A stretch of 64,000 nt of DNA from Apoderus coryli. Taxonomy: Eukaryota; Arthropoda; Insecta; Coleoptera; Attelabidae. Positions 43,774-55,418 of the stretch are shown here, in pieces. The stretch spans positions 8,748,260 through 8,812,259 of the forward strand of contig OU452205.1 of NCBI GenBank assembly GCA_911728435.2, written 5' to 3'. Numbering within the stretch: position 1 is the first letter of the stretch; every line of letters begins with the position of its first letter. The position numbers were made by a program, and so were the translations under genes. The notes beneath the pieces are model-generated. The model was not told the origin of the DNA. It ran no database searches and was given only the letters and a program-made list of their open reading frames with translations.

Positions 43774-45056
43774 CCCTCCAAAACCTATAGTTGCCATATG
43801 ACAACACTTTTTAGTAATATCACTTGTCAAGTAATCGGTCTGCTAACATTCCATTTTAGTCGGATTTTAGTAAAGTAACAAGTGCATTTTTGTGACCGAG
43901 ATATATTTTTTCAAGAAAAATGGACATCAGATGGGAGTAAGTTAGTTTTATTTTTCTAAATAAAATATTAAGTGGTTTACATATGTAACGATGCTTACAA
44001 GAAGACTTAGTCACAGTGTAGAATATATATTTACAGAATCACAGTATTTTGTTGTCTTCAGCAGGCTTTGACTATGTTAGAAGACGATGATGAAGAAATA
44101 GCTGCATTAGGTGTAAGTAAAATTTGTATAACTCCTTCTTCAGAACTCACTGATGAAGACTCTGCTGAAGAAGATGAAGGTGGTTTATTAGACAATGTAG
44201 GAAGAAATCAATTATCAGCGGCAGCAGAAATCGTCTTGGAAAATAACCAACGAATATTTGGACAACCCTTGTACGAAGAAGAAGAGAAAGAAGTACAGGA
44301 AATTTACGCTAAAGAAGTCAAATATGACCAACCGCTACAAAAAACACCCAAACTCACTTTCAAATGGGTTGATGGAGATATAGTCTGTAATATCGCTACA
44401 CAACCAGAACCATATTATTATCAGTTTCACAACAAAAGAGGAAAGAAGTGGTATTGGTCCTTTTTAATGGACACTGCACTTTATAATTCATGGATTATAT
44501 ACAAGCAAGCAGGAAACAAACTAACTTGACGAGAATTAGTTATTGCGTATTTAAATCGATATAAAAATCCATCCAGAGGACCTGGACGAACATGTTTATC
44601 CAGATATAGTACTTCTGGAAACAGAGTATCTGATGATGTGCGATATGATCATACGGACCACTTAGTAAAAGCTGTACCCAATGATCAGCGTTGGAGATGT
44701 GCAGGAGAAGGCTGTAATTCTATTGTCAGAACATGCTGTAAAAAATGTAATGTTGGTCTCTGCATACCATGTTTTAAAATATTTCGTTCAGTTACTTTTT
44801 AAATGTGCTTTTCTAGTTTCAGTTATATATAGTTTTTTATATTTTCCGGTTTCCAAATAAACTTTGATTTATGCTTTTTACTTATTTTTGAGTTACCCAA
44901 AAGCCTAGCGTTACCATATGGCAACGGCTTCAAACTTCGCCTCTAGAAACGAAATTTAAAAAAAATGTTTTTTTACAAATATTTGAGGTCCAAGTACGTT
45001 ATATATTACACAAAAAATTATTTTTTACAAAAATAATTAACTCAGGCTTTGGAGGG
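43774..45056 (+). mobile_element. Internally deleted piggyBac element (1283 bp)
   Basis: Left TTAA (43770-43773) then CCCTCCAAAACCT; right AGGCTTTGGAGGG then TTTAA (TTAA at 45058-45061, one extra T). This is the piggyBac layout. Subterminal copies of a GTTGCCATATG-ACAAC / GTTACCATATGGCAAC palindrome lie about 18 bp from the left end and about 110 bp from the right. Between them is a transposase gene missing its catalytic middle. Confidence 0.85.
44068..44802 (+). pseudogene. piggyBac transposase, catalytic core deleted, C-terminal Cys-rich domain kept
   Basis: The frame is open to a TGA at 44527-44529 and continues in the same frame to TAA at 44800-44802, so one stop codon interrupts about 243 codons. 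The first ATG is 44074; the open frame's upstream TTG at 44068 has no support. The N-terminus is acidic (EDDDEEIAALGVS, then LTDEDSAEEDEGG), the usual piggyBac leader. Then KLTFKWVDGD joins abruptly to YYQFHNKRGKKWYWSFLMD, which in full-length proteins comes near the end. The three catalytic Asp segments lie in the missing part. The C-terminus has RYSTSGNRVSDDVRYD and a cysteine-rich domain, C-x4-C...CC-x2-C-x4-C-x2-C, used by the family for end binding. A GTAAGT (43936) and TTCAGCAG (44064) could bound a 5' intron; unproven. Confidence 0.8.
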
Positions 45057-45549
45057 TTTAAGAAAAGTTACATGAAGCTCGAATACTAAAGGTTCTATTT
45101 ATCCATCCATTTGTGTATACATAGGTATCTGTCAGAGTCCTTATTCTTGAGATCCAGAGCAACGATGTCATGACATGTCTCTAAAAAGTGGCTACCCTGG
45201 CCAGATGTATTTTCAACATCAGCAATTTAGTAATTGTAACTATGATATAGAAAATATTTATATATAGACAGATTTCTATTTACCTACCGCATCCTATACT
45301 ACTATAGTATTCCTATCAGGTCAAAAATTCGATGTCATGCAAGAGATTTATGGAATCCACGTTATGAGGTCCTCTGAGTACTAATATTTGCGTTACTATC
45401 TGCGCTATTTGATTATATATTTTGTTTCACAATAATTACTCGGTTCTTTACGAACTCAATATTCTTGAGATTTCCAATTAATAGCACCATACGATAAAAT
45501 AAATAAATCTATTTTGCATTTGCAATATAATCCTTAAGTATTTGTATTC
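45057..45549. other. Unassigned stretch
   Basis: A GTTATGAGGTCCTC word near 45363 resembles the palindrome core at 6319-6345. Nothing else was recognised. Confidence 0.4.
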
Positions 45550-45602
45550 AGTGGCCGCTGGTTCGAAAGGGCACAATGACACGTGCCCATTCAAGCGGCC
45601 AG
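45550..45602. repeat. Two-step hairpin
   Basis: TGGCCGCT pairs with AGCGGCCA and, inside it, GGGCAC pairs with GTGCCC. The whole imperfect inverted repeat is about 52 bp and is GC-rich in AT-rich surroundings. Confidence 0.6.
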
Positions 45603-46207
45603 ATAAATGGACAGAAATAAGTATGTGTCATTCACCATTAGGCATTATTTAATTTTTGCTTTACTCCGTTATACGATCTTAATATATAATGTCAAACATC
45701 TCTTCCATTCGCTCAAAGAGTCAAGCCTTTCCGCAGGTCAAGTGCAAATAATGCCGCGTCGGGAAGAGACGCCTGAATAGTGTGAAATTTAAATACTATG
45801 AGTATGTTTCGGTTTCCTTATCAACACGCGATTATTAAATGGTTTACTTAGAACAACGAACGGTGTGTCTTTGTAGTCAGTGTCTATAATATATTCCCAT
45901 AGAGCGAGGGCCTTTTGTTTGTTTTTTGTTGTTTTCTTATTATAAAACGCAAATGCCACGAGACGTTTCAAAGATCTGGCCTGTGCCTGTGCATTTTGTA
46001 CCCACGCCTATCCGCCGGGGTTCTAATCCCGTCCTGCTAGATTTTCGTGGTGTCAGTTGGGATAACATAGTATGGTGTCACAACAGTGGGCACACATCGG
46101 TGGAATAAGATGGAATATGAGCGATCAAATTAACGAAATGTTATTAATAGAGCTACGAAAAAAAACATGAATGTCTTTATAATAATATGAAAAGCAATCA
46201 TTAGAGA
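45603..46207. other. Unassigned stretch
   Basis: A B-box-like GGTTCTAATCC at about 46018 stands alone without a convincing tRNA fold. The 60-codon frames on both strands have no motif. Confidence 0.35.
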
Positions 46208-46362
46208 TATCAAATTATCAGATGAGAAGCCTGGGAAGAAATTGTCCCGTGTGAGTTTATCAGATGCACCCAATGTTTTCGTTTCAGTTCATCTACCATT
46301 AATAAGACAGCTGCACAATGTATTTCTTCGGCCCACTCATCAGAGGAACTGCAAGTCGCCAT
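46208..46362 (-). pseudogene. Possible PIF/Harbinger-associated N-terminal scrap
   Basis: From an internal ATG at 46362, minus-strand text reads MATCSSSDEWAEEI, then DELKRKHWVHLINS. An acidic leader followed by the R-K-x-W-V-H-x-I-N motif is how many insect Harbinger-type transposases begin. No DDE nuclease text follows, and the stop at 46210-46212 comes soon after. Tentative. Confidence 0.35.
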
Positions 46363-46754
46363 GACTGTTGAAGTATACTGTTTTGCACAAAACAACGAAG
46401 ACTTCTGTTTTGGTTGGAGTGGGTAGGTAATTACGTATCGTGGGAACAGTGGGCTCATCGAGTAGATACGTCACGATGCGTGGCATTGCGTTGAAACAGT
46501 GTGTCTCCGGCTTAATATTGTTTGTTTGTTTATTGCCAATTTTGGAGCTAGTGAAAGTTAATTGTGTGCAAAATATTAAAAAAAAAAACGTATTTGAAGA
46601 TAAACTTCTAATTTAAAACAAAGGCCTACCTAATTTTCAAATAGGCTCAATCAACTTGCCTGAAGAATTAGACCTGTGCTTGTAACACATATGAATGGTT
46701 CCCAAGTGTTCAAAGGTGTCACAAAAACTATTCAGGACGAATTTTAGAATTCTA

Positions 46755-47115
46755 CAATTAACAAGCAGGAAATAATAAAAGAAATCCAATGTGCAAAGTG
46801 GATTGCTTTGGAAGCCGACGAAACTACAGACACGTCTTATCATCAGCAAAAGGTTGCTATCGTTCGATACGTATTCAATAAACCACTTTTTACACGCTTT
46901 TTGCCTTTAATACATTGCCAAATGAATTTCAAACTATTTTCACTTTTTCTTAACAATAAAGTAATCGCCCAAAGTTATGAAGGGGCGTCTGTGATGAAAG
47001 GTAAGACAAATGGTGTCCAAGCCATTATCAAAACATATGTCCAAATGCAGATTTCATTCAGTGTTATGAGCAACAATTGTATTTAATTATTAAACGAGCC
47101 ATACGAGCGCCAAAA
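46755..47115 (+). pseudogene. hAT transposase fragment
   Basis: The text KQEIIKEIQCAKWIALEADETTD (46766-46834; residues listed only as landmarks) carries the hAT signature around the first catalytic Asp (DETTD). It is followed after QQKVAIVRYV by QSYEGASVMKGKTNGVQ (about 46972-47022), the C-x-G-A-S-x-M-x-G motif with Glu in place of the usual Asp. A shifted ECYEQQLYLIIK-like end (about 47063-47095) stands for the CxAHxLNL motif. The dimerisation region is absent. No TIR was tied to it. Confidence 0.75.
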
Positions 47116-49394
47116 TAAACTTGATGAAATAGTTAAACGTAGGATTATATATTTTTTTGTAAACCGATTTAATTTTAAAAGTGTTCCATATAATATATTA
47201 TATTCAATCCTATTATGTTACCAAATTATTTGTACGAGAATTCTATAAAAAAATCTAACTGTTTATATGTGTATATAGAACACATTATATTTGCACACTA
47301 ATGGCTGTAGTATTAACAGGAAATTGTAAGTAATTATCTTATTTTCCGCAAGTCATTAGAAACCATACAACAAAATGTTACAAGCAATATTTGATCTTAT
47401 ATTAGGTGTTTTAGTAAATTGTCTATTGCCCAAGAAGGATAGATCTCGTAGAGTGTTATTTAGATTTTTGAAGGACAACAATTTATTGTGTATAGTTTTG
47501 GTTTCATAAAAATATATTATTAATAGCTTAATGAGTGTGCTAAATAAATTAATGAGGTGGATATCTACGGGGATATATAGTAAAAAGAAATAATAAAATC
47601 TTAAATAAATAAAATATACTCATTAAAAAAATTTATTATCTATGTAAAAAGTAAATTTTATTTCTTGATTATTTTACTAATTGTTTTGAAATTCCGATAA
47701 GTACATAAAAAAACATTTAATTGAGGTGATGCTAACCAGTTTACTCGTTGAGAATTCATTGGACATTCTTATTTGGTACTCATTAGAGCATTTTAAAATA
47801 CAAGTAGAACTTTCTTTGCTTAAAGCGATATTGTGTTAATTTTCCCAATAAGTGTTGGTTTTTTGTTTTAAATATAATTATTAAACCATGATATACCTGA
47901 TTTTTTTCGTTATAGTTAGAGTTACATTATAAATTAAAGAACATTGTTATAACTATCCATTAAAAATTGTGAACAAATGCAATTCCACGTAGGTACATTT
48001 TTTCTACTTTTAAACTATTTAAACCTATAACACCTTAGGCTATTCTCGAAATTGATACTAATTTATCTTCTGTTCTTCTATTTGACAACATTTTAAACAG
48101 ATCATAAGTTTCTGATCATAAATGAAATTTTTCCTTGATAAGGAATTACAGAAATTATTTCAATAGAAATGCGTTGATTTTTATGTACGTTTACATGTTT
48201 ATTAAAATTTCTTCTATTCTTTCGATTTCTAATTGATTCATTTGAGACTTCTTTCCAGGAATTACCATCATTATCTGTCGTATGACCCCAATAACGTAGT
48301 GGAGAGGACAACATATTAACAAATGGACATTAAAAATAATGTAAAAAACATAATTTCACTTTTTTACGTAATTATATTATTATCTAACAATAAAAATAAA
48401 AGTAAAGGCGACTTCAATACATGCTGTCTAAGTCCACAAACGCAGAAGCTATAGGATAAATTCAACGTTTGCCTTGCGTTTAAATCGAATTTGTGTGGGC
48501 AGGTTAATATGTTCAGTAAAATGCTTAATTTCAGTAAAAAATTATGTTTTACTTTTTGAATAAGATCGTGGGTCTTGCTGGTAGTGCGAACGAAATAATT
48601 TTTAGTAAATACTAGTTATGGAAGTGCCGTGGGGTGATAAGTATGTTATTAACTGATCTGAGACTTACTAAATTATTATTATTTGCTGCCATTGAAATTT
48701 TCGTTTGTGGTATAAGATGTATTATATTACCAAGTAGAAATTCACCTCCATTTTTTTTTTGGAAAGGGTCTGATTCAAAAATATCCATAATACAAACAAA
48801 CGCATTTACGCTTATTGTGAAATATACAATTTAATTTCTTCTAAATAAGTCGATTTTTAAAGAAAATATTTATTGTAGATAACTAATTTATTCAAAAGAT
48901 AAATAATATCATATCTGATACCAAAATTACTTAATCCACATTACCTCAGGCCAAAGGATATCCGGAGAAATCAGAAATTTTAGGCATATAATTTATCACA
49001 AACTGCTTATGAATAATATAGCACTACATAAAAATATACCGGTTAAATTTGTTTAAAAATGTTCTCATAATTATAATTTTACAATGTAATAAAATTAATA
49101 GACATTAATAATAAATATGTTATTATTTTAATTACAGTGTGTATATTACAAGAAATCAATCGTTACAATTAGTTTTATGTTACTGTTACATATTACTCGC
49201 GATATACAGGTGCCTATACCAATTCATAGGAACAGTATTGCTATTTATTAAACTGTACAAGATATTGTTTGTTAAATTAGACAAGAAGTCCTCAGTTTTC
49301 TACTCTTTAAAATGCTGTCAAAACACCGCTGACTTCTACAAATAATGATTATTTCTTATTTTACTTTCCTGCACAGTATTGTGAACGGGCTAAA
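47116..49394. other. AT-rich intergenic sequence
   Basis: About 2.3 kb with no supportable gene or element. Confidence 0.45.
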
Positions 49395-49500
49395 GAACTT
49401 TTTTTAGATAAATACGGATATAACCATTTTGAAGTTCCTGAGACGATTAAGACCATTTTTAGATGGAAGTGTGTGTATGTGTGTCCACAATCAAACCAAA
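49395..49500 (+). repeat. Family B repeat block
   Basis: Reads ATAACCATTTTGAAGTTCCT, GAGACGATTAAGACC, then AGATGGAAGTGTGTGTATGTGTGTCC. Matches 58.92-59.03 kb and, inverted, 6.82-6.90 kb. It ends about 65 bp left of the next element. Confidence 0.6.
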
Positions 49501-49564
49501 CTAGTAAAACTTATTAATATATATAAATGGTGTTAACATTATAGAGATGCAAAATACAGATATA

Positions 49565-51490
49565 CGGGTGTCCAGAAAAATGAGGTCAATACGTTAACCA
49601 CAGATTCCTTGAGCAAAAATAATATGAGTTTTAAAATGTCATTTTTCATTTTAGCCCTCCATGTTCGATATACAGGGCTTCAAAGTTGAAAATTTAAAAC
49701 CAATATTTTTAAATAATTCTAGTATTTATTGAGATATTGGATTCAAATTTAGTGTGTTGCTTTAGCATAAAGAACTACTTCTTTCCAAAAAACAACACAA
49801 AAAACAATTTCTTAATAGCCAAAATACCGGATGTTCAGTACCCATTGACCCCCCAATTTTTTATTACGTACGCCAATGACTTTTAAACTAAGTTTTTTTG
49901 GGTACTATGTATTTTTGATTATTTTTTAACTCTTATAAAATTTGGATAAAATCATTTTTTTTTGAGATATTTTGAAAAGTATTGGCTCTTGTTTGATGCC
50001 TCGGCGGCTCTGGCTAATCTTGTAATGTCGAAATATCAAGCCACTCTGGTGTTACCTTGGATACCTACTTAAGCAATGTTTTATTGTTGTCAAATTAGTT
50101 GTCACAATTTGACAGTAGTTTAAGGTTTAAAGGTTAATATTTTTAATTATCGGTAATTTTATAAGTGTTGTAAACACAACGAAAGTGGATCGTAGACGAA
50201 ACAATTTTATATGTTTTTCGGAAATGACGGATATGATTTTAATCATTGGTAAGATTTAAAGACATTTGATTGATTATAATCAGTAAAATTGAATTTTTGT
50301 TTATTTAATAAGAAAATGTAAATCTAACGCTAGTTTAGCCGATAGGCGATACGCAGAAAAGTTCCCTAATCGAATTCATCCAAGACGAAGGTATTTTTCA
50401 AATTTGGTTAAGCGACTAAGGCACAGTTGAAGATTTAGGGAAGACCGTAGAGGAAACTGCGGTCGACCCCGTATAATTCAACCGGAAAAAGAGAAAAGTA
50501 TTTTAACAAGCATCGAGGAGACACCAAACATCAGTACCAGAGTTCTTGCCCGACAGGTTGAAAACATTGGGAAATCTGAGTACACCAGATTTTAAAAAGA
50601 CAGCAGCTTTACCCCTCCCACATTGTTGTTGTTGTTGTATGAAAGCTTCTGTTTATAAGGTTTCGATTTTGAGTGAAAATCATTTAATAGAGAGAATCTT
50701 ACAAGCTGGGGGAGACTTTAGCTTGAAGTCCCATATTTTTCAAAGACTAAGATTTTCTTTACTGAAAAGAGCTCGCATATGCATTAAAAAAATGGGGGTC
50801 ATATCGATCAATTTTTTTAGACTGGTAGTTTTTCTAATATTCATTTAGTTACTTTTTCATGTTTTTAAAATAATATGTTTAAATAATTAATATTTGACTA
50901 TGATGCTTCAAATTAAGTTAAAAATAATAAGCACTTTCGTGTTCGTAGTGTTTAGTTTGATTACCTTTTCGAAAACTGTACTTAATTTGATGCACCTTAA
51001 TGGTAATTTCAGTTGAATATGCTTGATTTCGTAGTGAAAATACCGTGAGCCGCGTAGACAACAAGAGCCAATACTTTTCAAAATATCTCAAAAACAAATG
51101 ATTTTATCCAAATTTGATAACAGGAAAAAAATAATCAAGAATACATATTAACCTATAAAAAGTTAGTTTAAAAGTCATTGGCGTACGTAATAAAAACTTG
51201 GGGGGTCAATGGGTACTGAACATCCCGTATTTTGGCTATTAAGAAATTGTTATTTGTGTTGTTTTTTGTAAAGAAGTACCTCTTTATGCTGAAGCAACAC
51301 ACTAAATTTGAATCCGATATCTCAATAAATACTAGAATTATTTAAAAATATTGGCTTTAAATTTTCAACTTTGACGCCCTGTATATCGAACATCGAGGGC
51401 TCAAATGAAAAATTACATCCTAAAACTCATATTATTTTTGCTCAAGGAATCTGTGGTTAACGGATTGACCTCCTTTTTCCGGACACCCTG
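49565..51490 (+). mobile_element. IS630/Tc1-like element with about 450-bp TIRs (1926 bp)
   Basis: Left end TA-CGGGTGTCCAGAAAAATGAGG; right end, inverted, TA-CAGGGTGTCCGGAAAAAGGAGG. The inverted arms run to about 50025 and back from about 51045, with the shared inner block TATTTTGAAAAGTATTGGCT. The target is TA. The inner 1 kb holds N- and C-terminal pieces of a DUF4817-type transposase. Arms this long are unusual for Tc1/mariner relatives and could base-pair as a hairpin. Confidence 0.85.
50314..50848 (+). pseudogene. DUF4817-type transposase, core deleted
   Basis: N-terminal text KCKSNASLADRRYAEKFPNR (from 50314), then a stop (TGA near 50428), GRPRIIQPEKEKSIL and PNISTRVLARQV (to about 50560) fits the helix-turn-helix region of this family (YxERFPNR...GRPR). 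Frame then changes. The open frame ending at 50848 keeps SLLKRARICIKKMGVISINFF (about 50758-50820) near its end, corresponding to the transposase C-terminal RRxRxCIxxxGxHFxNLL. The DDE segments are absent. An upstream ATG at 50223 with a possible intron (GTAAGA at about 50249) may be the original start. Confidence 0.65.
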
Positions 51491-51494
51491 TATA

Positions 51495-54457
51495 ATGTAA
51501 ATTCTTAGCTGGTCAGTTCTAACGTTTAAAATAGTGTCAAAAATTCGTTTTTTAGAGAGCATATTATTATCAGTAAACAAAAACGATTAGGTATAATATA
51601 AAAAATGGTATAAAACACACGTGAAAGACAATACAGAATAAATACGAGGCGCACACATATACAATACACAGGGACAATCACAATTCAAAACGACGACCGC
51701 AATTTGTACTTATTTAATAAATCAACATACAGGATGCTCAGGACCTGAGTGTCAGTTCTCAAGTTAACCGTATCATGTAATTTGATCTGAAGCATTTCAC
51801 TGACATTATGCCTTTTATAGTTGGACTCCCTATCTAAAACCTCGACAGACAGAATGGCAATTCACCATTTTGAGAATGGGCATCATTTTAGTTTTGACTG
51901 TGTACTTGTTTTTGTAGCTTGAAAAAGAGGAAATTAAACCTCCAAACGTTGCTGACTTTTACATAAAGTTTTGTCCTTTTACCCACGAGCTCCAGAGTGA
52001 AATTTATTGGCAATTAGATAAAATATCATTGGAAATTTTAATTTAAATAGCAAAAAACAATTAAAATGAACGATTTTTTCGTCAAAATGGGTTTACAGCA
52101 CCAAATATTTTAACCAATATAAAGCAAAAATAACGGTTTATCTGGTAAAAAATAACACACTTCCTACTTAACTATAATTAAATTGTAGCAAAATAAATAA
52201 GATTTTCGACTGGATTATACAGATATTAAATTAATTAATTTTATTTGATATAACACTAACGAAAAAAATTACTACTTAGTTACCTTCCGAAACTTATTCA
52301 ATACCAAACAATTTAAGTTCATTATTAATGATGTAAATTTGAGTTCATTACTAGCATTGAAAAATTTAATTAGGTATTAAACGCAAGGAGAAAAAAAATC
52401 GTATTTTGAAACAGCCAAATTGAATCTAATAATTCTTATATGTTCAAAACAATAATAGTTTCAAAAGAAATAGCGAATGTAGGTTATTATTATAAACACA
52501 TTAGATAAACTTGGACGTAGGAATTCATGTAATTGGTCTATTATAAATATATACAGAGCGAATGAAAGAGTTGAAATTATTTCTTAGGAGAAACGAACAT
52601 TGAGAAATTACAAGAATTTTTTTTTTATAAAAAGTTGGCATGATTTGTTCAAAAAGCAACATTATAAAAATCTAATACATGTAAAAGTGATTCTGAAAGC
52701 ATTTTAGTTAATTGCACAGACATGATGATTTTCTTGGTAAGAACAATACATCTCATACAACCGGCTGTTATTACTTTAAGATTTTCTTTTACTGAACCAG
52801 TTATCTCAGATTATTTAGTGAGTTATTGATGGCACTCTTCAGAAATCCAGAACTAATATTGTGTAAATTAGTAAAAAAATTTTGATGAGCAAATTTTCCT
52901 TTGCGTTGAAATTGGAGAGCAGCTATTAGCCCCCAATATGACAATTTTGTCGCGTTTTATCCTCCAATTCATTGAATGACTGCAACATTTTCCGTTTCAA
53001 GTCATTGTCTATTTTATACAAACATTTCCAGGGGCAAGAGCAATGAGCTCCTCTTTTTCTAGAAGGAACTACGGTTTTTTGTATTTACATACGTTTTTCC
53101 AGATGCCCGATTATATATTCCTAATAATAATTTTCCATTTTTTCGATTTACGTGTTCTTTTCCGTCTAGCTTTTAGACGCCCCAATTCGTCGCGTTCATC
53201 ACTATTGTTGCGTGTTTCTGATGACTGGTGCAAAATTTGGGAACTGCATGCTCCTGTTCGATGTCGGCGTCGTTAAGGTCCTCGTTTAATTTGCTCACCA
53301 TAACTACTACCTTAACTATTACTAAGGTTATATTCCGAAGACGATTCGTCAACATCACTAAATTTGTGACGCGAACGATGAAAACGGTGGTTAAGGTTAA
53401 ACCATCACGATATATAAAATAATTTAAATGCAATCGGACCTAATTAACACGTGCCACACTGCTATTGAAAATTTAAATGAAAAATACATGTAGGTATTGT
53501 TTAACATATTTCCTGTTAATTGTTATATTTTTTTTTTGCAAATGTACGTTAATGTTTAAAACATGGTAGAATATTAGTACACATTGCAGTGCGAAACCTG
53601 CGTTTTTTGTTGTCTTAAGCTCAAGAACGGGAATATTTTTGTCAATTCCTCCGAGAGAACATAGCAGTTTTGGGCGCGCAACTGCTGGAGCAGACATTGG
53701 GTCACAAATTGTTGTATCTATCTCGCAAATACCACATTTGAGGTGGTACTGGAAGGAGTTTTCGAGTTTCTAGTACCAATTCCTTCAACTGCCCCTTAGA
53801 TTCAACTTTTCAATAGATTTCAAAATGATTGGTAAAAAACTATAAGAAGTTTGCAACAGATTTAGAAAATCATATCGAAGAAATTGAAAGATTTTGCAAA
53901 AGTCAGGTACAGAAATTTTAGCAGGAATTTTTTAATTATAATTATATTTCCAAAAACTAAATATCACAGATATTTGTGTAAAAACAAAAACAAGTTTAAA
54001 ATTAGCCCCTGATGATGATTTTTTTGTGAATATTAACGAAACGTTTTTAGAAATTACTTCCCCCAAACCAACTGACATCGCAAGGGTCTGGATCCATCAA
54101 TGAAATTTAACACATGTATTTGATTTTTAATTCTTAATAATCCAAACCGAAAGGATTTCCAAAATTACAGTCATGAGCGGAGGGAGGGGGCGGGAGGAAA
54201 TAACGCCTCAATTTTTTTGTTGCTGGAATATTTCATTTTCTGAGTTCACATTAATTAAAAAAATTAAATTTGCTAAAAAAAGGTCGTATTCTATTATTTT
54301 GAGAAATCGCTTAGTTTTTGAGTAAATTGAGATGAAAAATTGAGCATTGTCCGAACCAGATTCTGAAGGTAAACCAGTGTATAATATCACATCAAACAGA
54401 GTATCTGGGTCTAACGATTTCAAATAATCATATTGATCATGACACTTTGCATTCATA
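51495..54457. other. Three kilobases with no recognised gene
   Basis: Minus-strand text near 52930-53040 (NDLKRKMLQSFNELEDKTRQ) looks coding-like but belongs to no family I recognise. Frames at 53043-53433 overlap on both strands. No element boundaries found. Confidence 0.4.
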
Positions 54458-54512
54458 ATCACACAACTACTACCTTCAAAGGTAGGTATTTGAAGATAGT
54501 AGTTGAGTGATT
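54458..54512. repeat. Hairpin, about 23-bp arms
   Basis: CAACTACTACCTTCAAA pairs with TTTGAAGATAGTAGTTG around GGTAGGTA, with partial pairing beyond on both sides. No TIR element could be drawn around it. Confidence 0.6.
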
Positions 54513-54972
54513 GTGAGCATAGGATAACATTTTTTTGTTTTATGAGCTTTGTTTACAAATACTATGTATTTACAACAATAAAGCATGTTTTTATTTGATT
54601 TGAGTAAATTAAATAATTGCTTACCTTTAGTAGTATCCACAGATTACTTTAAAGATTATTTTTGTGCAATAGTTTTAATATAAACCAATATTTTGAGAGC
54701 ATTAAAAATGCTCCAAAATGTTGGTGGTTTAAATTTTATTCAACCTGTCCCGTCCTTGAAATGTAAAAGGAAAAAAAAAAGGAGTTATACAAAATGTGAC
54801 CCAGTATACGTAAAAGAATTAAGATCTCAAATACTACAACGAAACGAGGATCGCGAGTTTTTGTTGTTATCTTTGATTTTCATCGACCAAATTCTTTGAA
54901 AGCAAATGCAATTTTCTAAAGCAGGCTCAATTTCCCGTCCTCGCTGGATGGCCAAAGCAATTTATTGCTTAA

Positions 54973-55018
54973 AAATATTTTTATTCCGAGATGTTTTTAA
55001 TTTAACAGCTTGAGATAC
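54973..55018 (+). repeat. 46-bp direct repeat, left copy
   Basis: Identical at 44 of 46 positions to 55373-55418, exactly 400 bp away. It is part of the split gene (KIFLFR...FNLTA) and flanks the LINE fragment, so it is a long target duplication or a duplication made at repair. Confidence 0.85.
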
Positions 55019-55372
55019 GTACTATTACTACTTGTTACTTTAGGACCAACGAGTCACTCTGACAAAGGAATCCCCAGCAGAAAAACATCAACCGATATTC
55101 TTTATTCTGGATTTCAGGTCAACTGATCTAAATGTATGTTACAGACTATTTTCTAGGCTCCACCAAGAGAGGAAAACAGCAACAGAGCACAATCAACAAC
55201 AGAATACTACAGCAACAAAGGACAGAACAAACGAGGATATGGTTGCCGAACCAAACAAAAAAATGAGGGAGAGTTTTAGTGAAGTTAAAGTCTACCACAC
55301 TACCCACTGAAATGGTAAGCAAGACCCTGGGTGTCTATCGAGATTTCTGTTCCTTTTCCAAAAAAGGAAAAG
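55019..55372 (+). mobile_element. Jockey-like LINE 3' UTR fragment (about 354 bp)
   Basis: Matches 14990-15235: GGAATCCCC, TTTCAGGTCAACTGATCTAAATGTA, GCAACAGAG, GAGAGTTTTAGTGAAGTTAAAGTCTACCACAC, and GTGTCTATC.AGATTTCT..TTCCTTTTCCA. The copy is extremely 5'-truncated, holding almost only the 3' UTR and an A-rich end. Same family and orientation as the copy at 14.2-15.26 kb. Confidence 0.8.
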
Positions 55373-55418
55373 AAATATTTTTATTCCGAGAAGTTTTTAA
55401 TTTAACAGCTTCAGATAC
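55373..55418 (+). repeat. 46-bp direct repeat, right copy
   Basis: Second copy of the duplication (see 54973-55018), directly after the A-rich end of the LINE fragment; two mismatches (A/T and C/G). Confidence 0.85.

Noticed and set aside
46005..46035. B-box-like GGTTCTAATCC, possible tRNA or SINE
   Set aside because: T stem pairs at only about three positions and no A box or cloverleaf is visible at the right spacing.
53043..53433. Overlapping open frames on both strands
   Set aside because: No family motif on either strand; low-complexity L/I/F/T content suggests chance.
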